Part shown: in pieces, positions 25,239 through 34,755 of the stretch
Position numbering within the stretch: position 1 is the stretch's first letter
How the letters are laid out: every line of letters starts with the position of its first letter
Assembly (NCBI RefSeq): GCF_003479425.1
Contig: NZ_QUHC01000002.1
Location: 186,001 to 250,000 of the forward strand
DNA length: 64,000 bases
Reading direction: 5' to 3'
From: Odoribacter sp. AF15-53
Lineage (GTDB): Bacteria; Bacteroidota; Bacteroidia; Bacteroidales; Marinifilaceae
The notes under the pieces: generated by a model
The model's database searches: none
What the model was told of the DNA's origin: nothing
Seen by the model: only the letters and a program-made list of their open reading frames with translations
Program-made: the position numbers and the translations under genes

Positions 25239-28200
25239 TTAAAAATTCACGGTTATACCAAACGTCCATTTACGAGCCAGAGGATAAGCTCCCCCACTAT
25301 CAATTCCTGTCATGATATCCACCACTTCTGGATCAATACCGGAATAATTAGTCCACGTGAACAAATTCTCACCCGTAGCGAACAACCTGATCCCGTCGAT
25401 ATGCATCTTTTGCGTCAACTTCTTGGGCACGTTGTACCCGATCGTGAGTTGTTTCAACTTGCAGTAATTCACCCGTTCGAGCGAGGCATCCGTCAAGGTC
25501 GTCATCGTGATCAAGGAACTATTCGAGTATACTTGCATGCTTTGGTATTTCGAATCAGCCCCACCTTCCTGCCAGAAATCAGAGAACGACACGTCCGCAA
25601 ACACGGGATAGCCTCCAAGCCGACCTAACAGAGTAGAACGAGAAAAGGCATTAACCATCTTACGGCCTAAAGAATAATTCAATAATATATTCAAATCGAA
25701 ATTCTTCCACTTGATTTCGTTGACAAATCCCCCGTACACGACAGGCAAGGCACTACCCGAATAGACCATATCGTCCTCCGTGATCTGCCCGTCCCCGTCC
25801 ACATCCGTCAAACGGAGCATACCTTTCGTGAAAGAGTGTTCCTCGTCCCCGTCAGGAGAGAGATACTGTTTTTTCCCCGCTTCATCATACACGTACGGGA
25901 TTTCACCCTCGTTCCCGATGATCTCTTCCGCTTTATACAAATAAATACCACTCAGCGGCTTACCGATCACCTTGTCATAAAGGTCAACTCCCGTGTAACT
26001 TTTCCGGAAACGGTTCCAGTTCCGGGAGACATTAAGACGAGCCCGCCAACTAACGGGACCTTCTCGCAAAATGTCACACTTCATATCTAACTCCAACCCT
26101 TCGTTGGAAATCGCCATGGCATTCCGCCATTGTACCCCGTTGAAACCATACATATCACCGGGAAGAGGCACTTTATAAATCAACGAACGAGTATATTTAT
26201 AATAGTAATCAAGTGTCACGTTCAAACGATAATTGAAAAAATCCATATCCAACCCGATATCATACTGATCTGACTCTTCCCACTTCAGTTCCCGGTTTAT
26301 CACTCCTTCAGGCTGCATACCTTGCGTGCCGTCAAAAATAATTCCCGGAGACATCATTCCTTGTGCCAGGTAAGGTAAACCGAACTGGCTACCGGAACGC
26401 CCCCAACTGGCACGTATTTTTCCGAAATTCAACCACCACGCCCATTTCATAAAAGGTTCATCCGAAAAGGCCCATCCGAGTGCCACCGATGGGAACGTGG
26501 CCCAGCGATTTGCCGTACCGAACACGGACGACCCGTCCCGGCGCACCGTGATCTCCGTCAGGTACTTCTTGTCATAATTGTAAGCCAAGCGACCGAAATA
26601 ACTTACCATCACCGTCTCGGTAAAATCCGACTTGTAATCTTTCATCGCCCGATAATCATCTATCTTCGGATCATATATCAAATCAGGAAAACCGGAACCC
26701 ACGTACCAGATATTGTCACTCGGCCCCCCGGATCCCGAACCGCTATTACTCCAACTCTTGCTGGCATCGTAAGCCAATCCTAGCAACAGATCGAAATTAT
26801 GTTTCTCTTTAATCGAGAAAGTATACGTTAGTAGATTCTCGTTAGAAACCAAAAGATCACGAGTGATCTCACCCAATGATTTCGTCTCCTTGTAGGTAGG
26901 ATTCAAATAAGTCGGCGTGAATTGATTCCGGTTTCCCTGACTGTAATCCAATGCGACCGAAGTAGAAAGCGACAACCCTTTCACGATTTCGTAAGCAAGT
27001 ACCAGATTTGTCCGCAAACGATAAGAAGTGTTATCCTCCACCTGCCCATTTAACCTCTGCAACATCTTTTCCTCGACAGCCCCTCCCGTGGAGAGTAATG
27101 ACGACGTGTATTGCGGATCGACAGTCAGTCCTTCAACCTTGAACGATTCGCCAAAACTACTGGCCGATGTTCCCCGGCTTCGATCCGTGTATGCCAGATA
27201 AAAACGACAATCTACGGAAAGTTGGTGTACCGGGGTAAAGGATAAATTAGACAACAGATTGACCCGGGCAAAATCACTACCCGGCATTATTCCCGTCTCT
27301 TTATAATACCCGGCACCCACGAGATAAGTCATCCGATCAGAACCGCCACTCGTCTGCAAATTGGCATTCAATATCTTACCGGTCCGGAAAATATACTTGT
27401 ACCAATTCGTGGAATTATTGAAAAAAGGATTTAAAGAATCCTGTAACACCTTGATCACTCCCACTCCGGTTCCGCCATTCCAGAAAGCGTCATAATCGGC
27501 ACTGTGCGAGGCTGCCTCCTCGTAAGAAGTGGGATACTTATAATATCCCTTACCTTTCACCTCGTAAGCGGAACGAAGCGCCCGCTGCAACGCGATATGA
27601 TAAAGCCGTTCACCCCGACCGCCCAATTGATCGGGAGCTTCCGGTAGCATGGAAGCCGAATAAGAAAAATTAGCCGAGAACTTTCCCTCTCCCGCACGTC
27701 CTTTTTTCGTGGTAATCAATATCACCCCGTTTGCGGCACGGGACCCGTAAATAGCTGCCGATGCGGCATCTTTCAACACTTCCACCGATTCGATCGTGGA
27801 AGGATCAATCTCCGCAATCGTGTTGGTACCAGTCACCGGGGAAGTAAACGAATGTACCGGGACCCCGTCAATCACGTAAAGCGGGGAACCGTCCGTCGAC
27901 TCGTCAATCATCAACGAATTGTACCCTCTTACCGCCACGTTCGTACCCCCACCACCGGGAGAACCCGATTGCTGGTTTACCCCCACTCCCGCCATTCGTC
28001 CTTGCAACAAGGTTTCCAGACTGGCTGAAGGAACTTCCTTAATATCGTCCGCCTTGATCGAAGAAACGGCACTGATTAATTCTCTTTTCTTTCTTGTCCC
28101 GTAAGCGATTACCGTCACCTGATCCAAATCGGAAACCTCATCTTCCAACACCACCGTCAACGTATCGACCTTCTCTGCCACCCGTACATCCTTGGGCTTC

Positions 28201-28760
28201 ATTCCCACGAACGAAAAATGTAATATCAAATCCTTTATATTTGGAATTTCCAACCGGAACTGCCCACCAGCATCCGTGGCTGTCCCGATCGTCGTACCTT
28301 TCAGCATGATCGTCACACCGGGAAGCACGACACCTCCCGCATCTGTCACCTTCCCCCGGATCAAACGCCCCTGCACCTCCTTCTTCACCGAATCAACTGC
28401 CGCGTTACGAATCAGAATCACTTGATCTTCCAATCGCCAAGCCAAGGTCGTCCCTCGAAGCAAGTTATCCATTACCTCTTTTACCCCGGCATCACGAACC
28501 TGTAAATCTTGCTTATCATACTTTTTCAAGTCATCGACCTTGTAAAGAAACTGGTAATCAAACATCTTCCTTAATTCACTGATAATGTCTAACATGGAAC
28601 ATTGTTTCATGTTCAAGGTCACCTTGGCTTCTTGCGAGAAACCATTCGCGTGGACCGTGACGGTTGCTAACAAAACCAGATAAATCCCTATCTGTGTTTT
28701 TCGCAAAATTCTCCGCGTTATCCCTCCCCGGGCATCAACGCATGTTCGTCTTTTTTCCAT
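25239..28760 (-). CDS. SusC/RagA-family TonB-dependent outer-membrane transporter with STN signalling domain
   Basis: A 1173-residue TonB-linked barrel that imports a ligand delivered by SusD. In order: signal peptide (IGIYLVLLATVTVHANGFS), STN domain (about 45-115, NMKQCSMLDIISELRKMFDYQFLY) that contacts a FecR anti-sigma, CarboxypepD_reg-like domain (RGKVTDAGGVVLPGVTIMLKG), plug (SLETLLQGRMAGVGVNQQSG, VIDGVPVHSF, LKDAASAAIYGSRAANGVILITTK) and a large barrel. The STN domain together with the FecR and sigma genes upstream means transport and gene activation are coupled, as in FecA-type signalling. It follows fecR by 20 bases. Confidence 0.96.
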   Translation of the reverse strand: MEKRRTCVDARGGITRRILRKTQIGIYLVLLATVTVHANGFSQEAKVTLNMKQCSMLDIISELRKMFDYQFLYKVDDLKKYDKQDLQVRDAGVKEVMDNLLRGTTLAWRLEDQVILIRNAAVDSVKKEVQGRLIRGKVTDAGGVVLPGVTIMLKGTTIGTATDAGGQFRLEIPNIKDLILHFSFVGMKPKDVRVAEKVDTLTVVLEDEVSDLDQVTVIAYGTRKKRELISAVSSIKADDIKEVPSASLETLLQGRMAGVGVNQQSGSPGGGGTNVAVRGYNSLMIDESTDGSPLYVIDGVPVHSFTSPVTGTNTIAEIDPSTIESVEVLKDAASAAIYGSRAANGVILITTKKGRAGEGKFSANFSYSASMLPEAPDQLGGRGERLYHIALQRALRSAYEVKGKGYYKYPTSYEEAASHSADYDAFWNGGTGVGVIKVLQDSLNPFFNNSTNWYKYIFRTGKILNANLQTSGGSDRMTYLVGAGYYKETGIMPGSDFARVNLLSNLSFTPVHQLSVDCRFYLAYTDRSRGTSASSFGESFKVEGLTVDPQYTSSLLSTGGAVEEKMLQRLNGQVEDNTSYRLRTNLVLAYEIVKGLSLSTSVALDYSQGNRNQFTPTYLNPTYKETKSLGEITRDLLVSNENLLTYTFSIKEKHNFDLLLGLAYDASKSWSNSGSGSGGPSDNIWYVGSGFPDLIYDPKIDDYRAMKDYKSDFTETVMVSYFGRLAYNYDKKYLTEITVRRDGSSVFGTANRWATFPSVALGWAFSDEPFMKWAWWLNFGKIRASWGRSGSQFGLPYLAQGMMSPGIIFDGTQGMQPEGVINRELKWEESDQYDIGLDMDFFNYRLNVTLDYYYKYTRSLIYKVPLPGDMYGFNGVQWRNAMAISNEGLELDMKCDILREGPVSWRARLNVSRNWNRFRKSYTGVDLYDKVIGKPLSGIYLYKAEEIIGNEGEIPYVYDEAGKKQYLSPDGDEEHSFTKGMLRLTDVDGDGQITEDDMVYSGSALPVVYGGFVNEIKWKNFDLNILLNYSLGRKMVNAFSRSTLLGRLGGYPVFADVSFSDFWQEGGADSKYQSMQVYSNSSLITMTTLTDASLERVNYCKLKQLTIGYNVPKKLTQKMHIDGIRLFATGENLFTWTNYSGIDPEVVDIMTGIDSGGAYPLARKWTFGITVNF

Positions 28761-28780
28761 ACATTTGTTATTAAATACTT

Positions 28781-29938
28781 TTATTGACGTGCACTAATAA
28801 TCACGCATTTATTATTGATATCCACTTCCAGATCTGCCACCTCTTCTATCATCCTCACGGCTTGCTCGAAATTTTCATACTTTTTCAAATCTCCCGTGAG
28901 ACGGTACTCCCGGACCTCATCGTTAGCATAAAAGACTTCCATATCATACCAACGCTTCAAGCGTTCCATGATACGTTCCAACGGTTGATCCTCAAAAATA
29001 AATTTACCATCTTTCCATGCGGAATAAACAGAAGCATCCACCTCACCTCTATAAAAAGTTTTTTCTTTCTTGTTAAAAACCACTTGCTCGTCCGGCTGCA
29101 TCCGGGTAGAATCCCCGTACATGACGATCTCCACGCTTCCCTCTGCCAACGTCGTGACAATCTCCTCGTCCCCAGCATAAGCCGAAACATTAAACTTCGT
29201 TCCCAAAACCCTCACATCCACATCATCACCCGTACTGACCGTAAAAGGTCTATCCTTATCCGGTGCTACCACGAAATACCCTTCACCTTTCAGGTAAACC
29301 GTTCTCCGATTACCGGAAAAACGAACGGGATAACGTAATTCACTCTCCGAATTCAACCACACGAGCGTACCGTCGGCAAGGCTTACCTTATACTCGGCCC
29401 CACGAGGTACGAGAAGCGTGTTGTAAACCTCTTCGCACAAGAGCGTATCTCGTTCTCGGTAACAAAGTTCTTCCCCGGATACCCAAATATTACCGGAAGG
29501 TTCTTTTATCTCAAAATGTATTGAATCCACCAATCCCACACGCTCTCCGGAAGAAAGTTCCAACATGACCTGACCTTGTGCCACCTGTATGGAAGCGGGA
29601 GAAGTATCTGGCAACGAGTAATCCCGGCGCATTCCCCAGTATAACAGGACTGAAAAACCAATAACCAACAGGACAACCGATGCCACGGCATAATAATAAA
29701 AAGGAATCCGACGAGACCGAGTCCGATGACGGTAAAATAAACTTAATTGATGTTCCACTTCCTCGTCCGAATAGGGTCCCATTCCTTTCCCGCAAAGAAA
29801 ATCCTGTTTAAACTCCCGATAAGTTTCCCGGTTTGCTTCCGACTCCGCCAGCCACTTGTCCAAAGCCTCCCTATCCGACCCGGCAAGCGTACCCGCCATG
29901 TCCGAAGCCAACCAACGAGATATCTGAAAACATTTCAT
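28781..29938 (-). CDS. FecR-family anti-sigma factor
   Basis: Inner-membrane regulator that passes the STN signal to the ECF sigma factor. The cytoplasmic N-terminus (WLASDMAGTLAGSDREALDKWLAESEANRETY) is the DUF4880-like sigma-binding part, one transmembrane helix follows (YYYAVASVVLLVIGFSVLLY), then the periplasmic FecR domain (LLVPRGAEYKVSLADGTLVWLNSESELRYPV, YLKGEGYFVV, VLGTKFNVSAY) and a C-terminal STN-like segment (LERIMERLKRWYDMEVFYAN). The ATG at 29938 is preceded by AAGGAAGGA, a rare strong ribosome site for this genome, and is preferred to upstream alternatives at 29962 (ATG) and 29968 (TTG). It heads the susC operon, 382 bases from its sigma gene. Confidence 0.94.
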   Translation of the reverse strand: MKCFQISRWLASDMAGTLAGSDREALDKWLAESEANRETYREFKQDFLCGKGMGPYSDEEVEHQLSLFYRHRTRSRRIPFYYYAVASVVLLVIGFSVLLYWGMRRDYSLPDTSPASIQVAQGQVMLELSSGERVGLVDSIHFEIKEPSGNIWVSGEELCYRERDTLLCEEVYNTLLVPRGAEYKVSLADGTLVWLNSESELRYPVRFSGNRRTVYLKGEGYFVVAPDKDRPFTVSTGDDVDVRVLGTKFNVSAYAGDEEIVTTLAEGSVEIVMYGDSTRMQPDEQVVFNKKEKTFYRGEVDASVYSAWKDGKFIFEDQPLERIMERLKRWYDMEVFYANDEVREYRLTGDLKKYENFEQAVRMIEEVADLEVDINNKCVIISARQ

Positions 29939-30320
29939 TAATCCTTCCTTTTTTGATTGCATAGACAACTAAAAAGGAGGATTTCGGTAACTTTTTGATT
30001 ATAAAAGAAAAGAAGATGAAAACAATAAGCGAAAATGATGAAAATAGGCTTCACCACGGGATAGCAAAAAAGGAAGGTATTTTGATGTATTTAAAAGTAA
30101 AGACGACACCTCCGATAAAACGGGTGAATAAGAATGTTATTATTTAGGAAATAATTTTCATAAAATCACGTAAATAGCTTTAAATTAATCATTTCAAATA
30201 CACATATTATTACTTAAATAAAAAACACGAATCTCAATCTTCTGTTATACAACTTATTTTACCCGATATTCCCACGCACGTTCTACGGGCTACATGATAA
30301 AAACAACATTCGAAAACAGG
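29939..30320. other. 382-base gap between sigma factor and fecR of the first locus
   Basis: AT-rich. It should hold the sigma-dependent promoter of the fecR-susCD operon, but ECF promoters cannot be recognised without a known consensus and no TAnnTTTG box is evident on the minus strand. A 43-codon frame on the plus strand (ATG near 30016) has a purine-rich leader, but nothing else supports it. Confidence 0.4.
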
Positions 30321-30860
30321 TTAAAACTCCTCCAACAGTATTAATAACAAGATCAAATACTCCTTAGACAAAGTTTCCCGAAGTATGGCATAACCATTTT
30401 TTTTCAACGTTTTCACCGTATTAATGGACACACCTAATAATTCCCCCACCTCCTGGTTAGAATTTCCTTCCATACTTAATAAAATCACTTGACGAGTCTG
30501 GTTCGGCAATCGATCAATAGCCGAATGGAGAATCCGGAAAGTCTCTTGACGAATCACATCCTTAAAAAAAGTTGAAACCGTCAATTCATTTTCCTGAATA
30601 TAGCGAGACATATAATTTTTCTCCGCTTTTCTCCGCTTTAAATGGTCAAAACAAAGATTACGAGCCGATATATATAAAAAAGCCTTGGCATTTTCTTCCG
30701 ATTCGAATTCATCCCACCGCTCGAACACCTTCAAAAAAACATCTTGGGCCAAATCAGTAACCTCCTCTTTCTCCCCCATAATCCGTTCTATAAACAAACA
30801 AATCGGGTTAAAAAAGGCTTTAAAAAACGAATTAAAATTCTCGTTACCTTCGAATTCCAT
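30321..30860 (-). CDS. ECF (sigma-70 family) RNA polymerase sigma factor
   Basis: A 179-residue FecI-like sigma factor. Region 2 is EVTDLAQDVFLKVFERWDEF with the FLYISARNLCFDHLKRRK core-binding/-10 segment (about 60-85), and region 4 has the helix-turn-helix RLPNQTRQVILLSMEGNSNQEVGELLGVSINTVKTLKK in two parts. The absence of a C-terminal extension makes it a plain FecR-controlled ECF factor. It most likely directs transcription of the fecR-susCD operon downstream and has its own vegetative -7 box at 30884-30891. Confidence 0.94.
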   Translation of the reverse strand: MEFEGNENFNSFFKAFFNPICLFIERIMGEKEEVTDLAQDVFLKVFERWDEFESEENAKAFLYISARNLCFDHLKRRKAEKNYMSRYIQENELTVSTFFKDVIRQETFRILHSAIDRLPNQTRQVILLSMEGNSNQEVGELLGVSINTVKTLKKNGYAILRETLSKEYLILLLILLEEF

Positions 30861-30883
30861 GATGCCGATGTCCTATTCATCGA

Positions 30884-30891
30884 CAAACTTA
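30884..30891 (-). promoter_or_regulatory. Probable -7 box (TAAGTTTG) for the first ECF sigma gene
   Basis: Minus-strand TAnnTTTG match 24 bases before the sigma ATG. The -33 position lacks an exact TTTG. Confidence 0.5.
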
Positions 30892-30960
30892 CATAAAATA
30901 ACTGAAATAAACGAACCTAAATAAAACAATGATCCCCCAGTCAGTTACAACTGCATGAAA

Positions 30961-30998
30961 AAAGAGGGGGTGTCTTCTGTGTAGACACACCCTCTTTA
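30961..30998 (-). terminator. Terminator at the end of the second SusCD operon
   Basis: Minus-strand AGAGGGTGTGTC pairs with GACACCCCCTCT (two mismatches) and runs into TTTTTT. It is 35 bases after the TlpA-like gene and separates the two SusCD loci. Confidence 0.8.
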
Positions 30999-31033
30999 AT
31001 ATTTCAGAAATATCCCTGAAACGATCTTAACAT

Positions 31034-32398
31034 TCACTTTTTCAACTCCCGCTCCAAAAGTTCTTTCAATGCTTTATCTGAAGGTCGGGGCGCCTTTACC
31101 GCCACAATCCGACCATCCCGCCCAAAAACCATAAAACGAGGAATACCGGTAATCTTGTACGCCTTAGCGATATGGCTCCAACCATTGGCGAACAATTGAA
31201 AACCGGGTAACTTCTCATCCACAATAAATTTCTTCCATTTCTCATGATTTTTATCTTCATCCAAAGAAACTCCGACGAACACAACGTCCGAGTCTTTCAT
31301 CTCTTCTTCCAATTTTTTCAGATAAGGCAGCTCTTTACGACAAGGCGAACACCACGTGGCCCAAACATCCACCAAAACTACTTTTCCCTTGAAATCGGAT
31401 AAAGACACCATTTTCCCGTCTTTATCGGGGTAAGTAAAATCCGCCGCCCTCATTCCTTCTTCCGCCTTGTACAAATTCGCAGCCATCGCATCCATCCGAA
31501 CTGTCTGTTCTTTCGTCAGATACTTTCCCCACATCTCTTTCTGTTTCATACAATCGGCATAAGAAGAAAACCGTTTCATGCTACTCAACAACATTTCTCC
31601 TTTTAGTCGATGATTAGGAACATATTTTTCAAAATATTCAAACATATACGGTTCTTTATTCTCCATCACTTGCTCCAAAACATATTGTTCCAACAAAGCC
31701 ATTCCAAAAGGAACTTCCATTAGCATGTCATCTTCCAACTTCCCGGAAGCGTAAACACTTTTGTAATACTCGGGATAATCACTTTTCCCCGGGCACTTTT
31801 TCCGAGGTGTATACGAGAAACTCAATGCAATATAATCAATATCATATTCCACGTAACGTTTCATCCAAGCATCAAACGATTTATCACCACTCTTTATATT
31901 TTTTTGAAAAGCATGGGCTTTCTCCAAAAATGTCTCAAACATCGGGAAGAAAGTAGTATAATCTATACTCATGTATTTTATTCGCGTGGCTATTCGTCGA
32001 ACTTCCGCCGACAATGCCTGCCATTCATACAAAATCTTGTTTTCTCGAGAACATTTTTTCCCTACCAGATAGGCCGTATCCTGATCCAGATAAAGGGAAA
32101 CCCGATCGCCTTGCTTCAAATAAACGGGATATTCCAAATGCTTCCCATCCCCGACAACATATATACCCTCGTAGGGCGGAATGCATGAAAAACCGAAATA
32201 CCTTCCTTCTGCACATTCTCCTTCCGCAACCTGTTGCGTTTTCCCGTCTTTCACTTTTTTGAAAACAATGGTTTTAAAAGCATCCTTCGCCGTGTAACAA
32301 TCCACAACGGCCTTTTCAAATTTCTGAGCCAAACCGGGCATGTCAACATTCATCACGATACCCAGTAATAATACGAATACCTTTATGTATTTCATCAA
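31034..32398 (-). CDS. TlpA/ResA-like thioredoxin-fold protein with N-terminal DUF4369-like region
   Basis: A 454-residue exported protein. After a signal peptide (VFVLLLGIVMNVDMPGLAQ) comes a ~300-residue region, first beta then helical, that looks like the DUF4369-type leader seen on many Bacteroidota TlpA proteins. From about residue 320 it is a classical TlpA domain: FTYPDKDGKMVSLSDFKGKV, active site WCSPC (C350, C353), and cis-proline TGIPRFMVF. Such proteins reduce periplasmic disulfides. It ends the second SusCD operon, 10 bases after the PKD-like lipoprotein gene, mirroring the thioredoxin protein of the first locus. Confidence 0.88.
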   Translation of the reverse strand: MMKYIKVFVLLLGIVMNVDMPGLAQKFEKAVVDCYTAKDAFKTIVFKKVKDGKTQQVAEGECAEGRYFGFSCIPPYEGIYVVGDGKHLEYPVYLKQGDRVSLYLDQDTAYLVGKKCSRENKILYEWQALSAEVRRIATRIKYMSIDYTTFFPMFETFLEKAHAFQKNIKSGDKSFDAWMKRYVEYDIDYIALSFSYTPRKKCPGKSDYPEYYKSVYASGKLEDDMLMEVPFGMALLEQYVLEQVMENKEPYMFEYFEKYVPNHRLKGEMLLSSMKRFSSYADCMKQKEMWGKYLTKEQTVRMDAMAANLYKAEEGMRAADFTYPDKDGKMVSLSDFKGKVVLVDVWATWCSPCRKELPYLKKLEEEMKDSDVVFVGVSLDEDKNHEKWKKFIVDEKLPGFQLFANGWSHIAKAYKITGIPRFMVFGRDGRIVAVKAPRPSDKALKELLERELKK

Positions 32399-32408
32399 AT
32401 TCTCCTTT

Positions 32409-33937
32409 CTATTGCCAATAACTGATACTTTTCACTTTACCATCTATCGGGATTACTTCCACGACTTTCAAGTCTCGACTCTCCGACTGGTCGGGTTGTA
32501 AAATATACACGTTACCCTTATTTCCGGCACTATAAGTGGCTACCACGATATTTTTATTATACTTCCCATCCGTAACAACAGCCATTGTCGTTATTTCATC
32601 CAAAATTACTTTCTCCCCTTCAAAAGTCAGATTTTCCAATTTCACGCAAGCATCAATCCCCGCACCTTCCCTATAATTATACAACGTATTACCGATGGCA
32701 AAATAAACAAACCCGTTTCCCCGATCAATCACCATGTGATCAGCTTCTTCCAGCATACGTGCATTATTTTGCAACTCCCGCGTGAAATTTGCCTGTTGTT
32801 TAAACACGGCTCCCGGTGGGTATGAAGAAAAATCAAGAGATGTCGTATAAATATAGCGCCGATATTTGCCGTCCGGGTCTTTCGTGATAACGATCACACT
32901 ACCATCCTCTATACCTTGCATATAAATCAGTTCGCTTCCTTCCAAAGCATCCGCCCCGGACAAACGGGTCGACTCAGACTTGGCGTACATCGTATTCCAC
33001 GTGCTATAAGAAAGGAAATATTTCCCCACCTCATCGTAAAGCAAAATACCATCTTCACTCACACCCAACATGGTTGATGCTTTAAACTTTTTCCCGCTAT
33101 TAAAAGCACAATCCGAATAAAATGTTGAAGTCGGGTCAAACCAATGCACTTCACCATCATCCGTTACGAAAAATTCCTGCAAGTTATTTTGTTTAAAAGC
33201 ATACATCTTTTTAAAAGTATAACTTATCGGTTTCGTCTCGACCATCATAAACGTTGCCAGATTTGTCTCCTGCCACAGCATATCGGGAATCGTCAGCCAT
33301 CCGGTAGCTTCTCCCGTGGCGACCCATATTTGTTTGATATTCATACGATTCCAACAAACATACGAAACCGCATTGGCCCCCCGTTCCGATAGGGGAAACC
33401 CGATCTCCGCAACATCCCGGTCTCTCGTATTTTACCTCCTTCTGCATCATCTCCATACATTTCCAACTCCACGCCTCCACTAGCATCTTCTGTCAGAAAA
33501 AGGAAACCGTTCTTGTAAGCCCCGATTACTTTCAATCCGAACTGACTCAACCATGAAACCCCGCTTTCTTTCTCGGTAACGGAAAAAGTCACTCTATATT
33601 TATCCGAAATCGGCAGGTAAATGGTATCATCCAGATAATAGCGATTTCCCAAAGTATCCCGTTTACCGGTCGTCTCGTTATACGTGTACCACAAGTAATC
33701 GTATTGCTCCAGATTCACAGCCGTCGTGTCATTCCCTCCACGTGTAGTGATCTTCACGATATCCGGCTTTAAAGTTAACACTCGTCCCCTCGTCACGACC
33801 GTATCTTTCAGCTCACCTTTCAACATGACACTCTGAATATAATCGTAATCATAGTTTCCCTGATCATCGTAACAAGACGCGAACAGCCCGATGATCATCC
33901 AATTTAGCACCAAGAATATATATTTATTCATATTCAA
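32409..33937 (-). pseudogene. PKD-like family surface lipoprotein, split by a frameshift near 33392-33395
   Basis: Two adjoining frames make one ~510-residue lipoprotein of the PKD-like (PF16407-type) family. The upstream part (33937 to about 33395) has a lipobox FASC and the DDQGNYDYDYIQSV surface signal, an immunoglobulin-like region and GAYKNGFLFLTEDASG, then runs out of frame and stops at 33341. The downstream part is continuous in the other frame from LSERGANAVSYVCWNRMN through NIKQIWVATGEATGWL to the stop at 32409, and looks like a propeller. Adding one C to the CCCC run (GGGG at 33392-33395 on the plus strand) restores ...GFPLSERGANAVSYV... Either the gene is broken, it is phase-variable at the homopolymer, or the base is a sequencing error. 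Its neighbours (DUF4843, TlpA) are intact. Confidence 0.82.
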
Positions 33938-33968
33938 TCATTTTAAACTATTAAAATCTCTTCATTCA

Positions 33969-34751
33969 TTATTCCTTTTCAGGCCACGCATCCGGGAAAG
34001 AACTCGGAATCACCACATCGGGCAAAGTCATATATCCCCGGGTAGATTGCGGATCCGGATCTTTAATCGCACTTTCGGGTCCTTCGGCTATCTTACTATT
34101 CAAATAATTGGTAATCAAAAGCGGCAACTGGTAATAATACTGGGAAGGGAAACGATTCGCATTCCATACCTCGGGATCTATATTCCCCAACTCGTTCACC
34201 AGCTTATACTTCGCCTCGGAAAAATAACCGAAAGCCCACTCGTACCAGTTCTTCGGCTGTGTCAATTTACTGGTAAATATCAGCGTCTTACGAGTCATAT
34301 TCAACGTATCCTCATCTTGCACTTTCAACGCCAACAACTGGGTAAAATATTCGTTAGGCAAAATTCGTAACGTCAAGTAATTTTTCGCGGAACCATGCCG
34401 GAATATCCGCACGGGGATATCCGCTACCGCTTTGTTAGCCAGTAAAACATATTCTTCCAAAAGAGGCTCGTAATCAATACCCGATTCACCTGTAGCCTTC
34501 TCAACCTCCACCCGGAAAGGACGATCGTAATCCCGCACCTCCCCGTACAGGCGAACAGCCATATTCACGACCGTATCATCTACCGTCACCATTGCAAATG
34601 AAAAAGAAGTAGAATCTATATATTTTCCCAGCATATTAGGGGCAAAATAAATCCCGTCATTCCCGTGGTACGTGTCAAGCGTATCTTCCGAGCAATTCAA
34701 CAATAACAGGCTAAAACCTAAAATCAATAATATATTTTTCATAATCCGCAT
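33969..34751 (-). CDS. DUF4843-type lipoprotein of the second SusCD locus
   Basis: A 260-residue lipoprotein with signal MKNILLILGFSLLLLNCSED (lipobox LLNC); an ATG three codons upstream is equally possible. The domain has the DUF4843 pattern: NDGIYFAPN near the start, SFSFAMVTVDDTVVNMAVRLYGEVRDYDRPFRVEV, ESGIDYEPL and the C-terminal WYEWAFGYFSEAKYKLV. DUF4843 proteins are regular partners of SusCD and PKD-like lipoproteins, and their function is unknown. The gene starts 4 bases after susD and is clearly co-transcribed. Confidence 0.85.
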   Translation of the reverse strand: MRIMKNILLILGFSLLLLNCSEDTLDTYHGNDGIYFAPNMLGKYIDSTSFSFAMVTVDDTVVNMAVRLYGEVRDYDRPFRVEVEKATGESGIDYEPLLEEYVLLANKAVADIPVRIFRHGSAKNYLTLRILPNEYFTQLLALKVQDEDTLNMTRKTLIFTSKLTQPKNWYEWAFGYFSEAKYKLVNELGNIDPEVWNANRFPSQYYYQLPLLITNYLNSKIAEGPESAIKDPDPQSTRGYMTLPDVVIPSSFPDAWPEKE

Positions 34752-34755
34752 GCTT

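Noticed and set aside
30016..30147. 43-codon frame on the plus strand in the sigma-fecR gap
   Set aside because: It has a purine-rich leader but no promoter box, no terminator, and lies in an AT-rich gap where such frames arise by chance.
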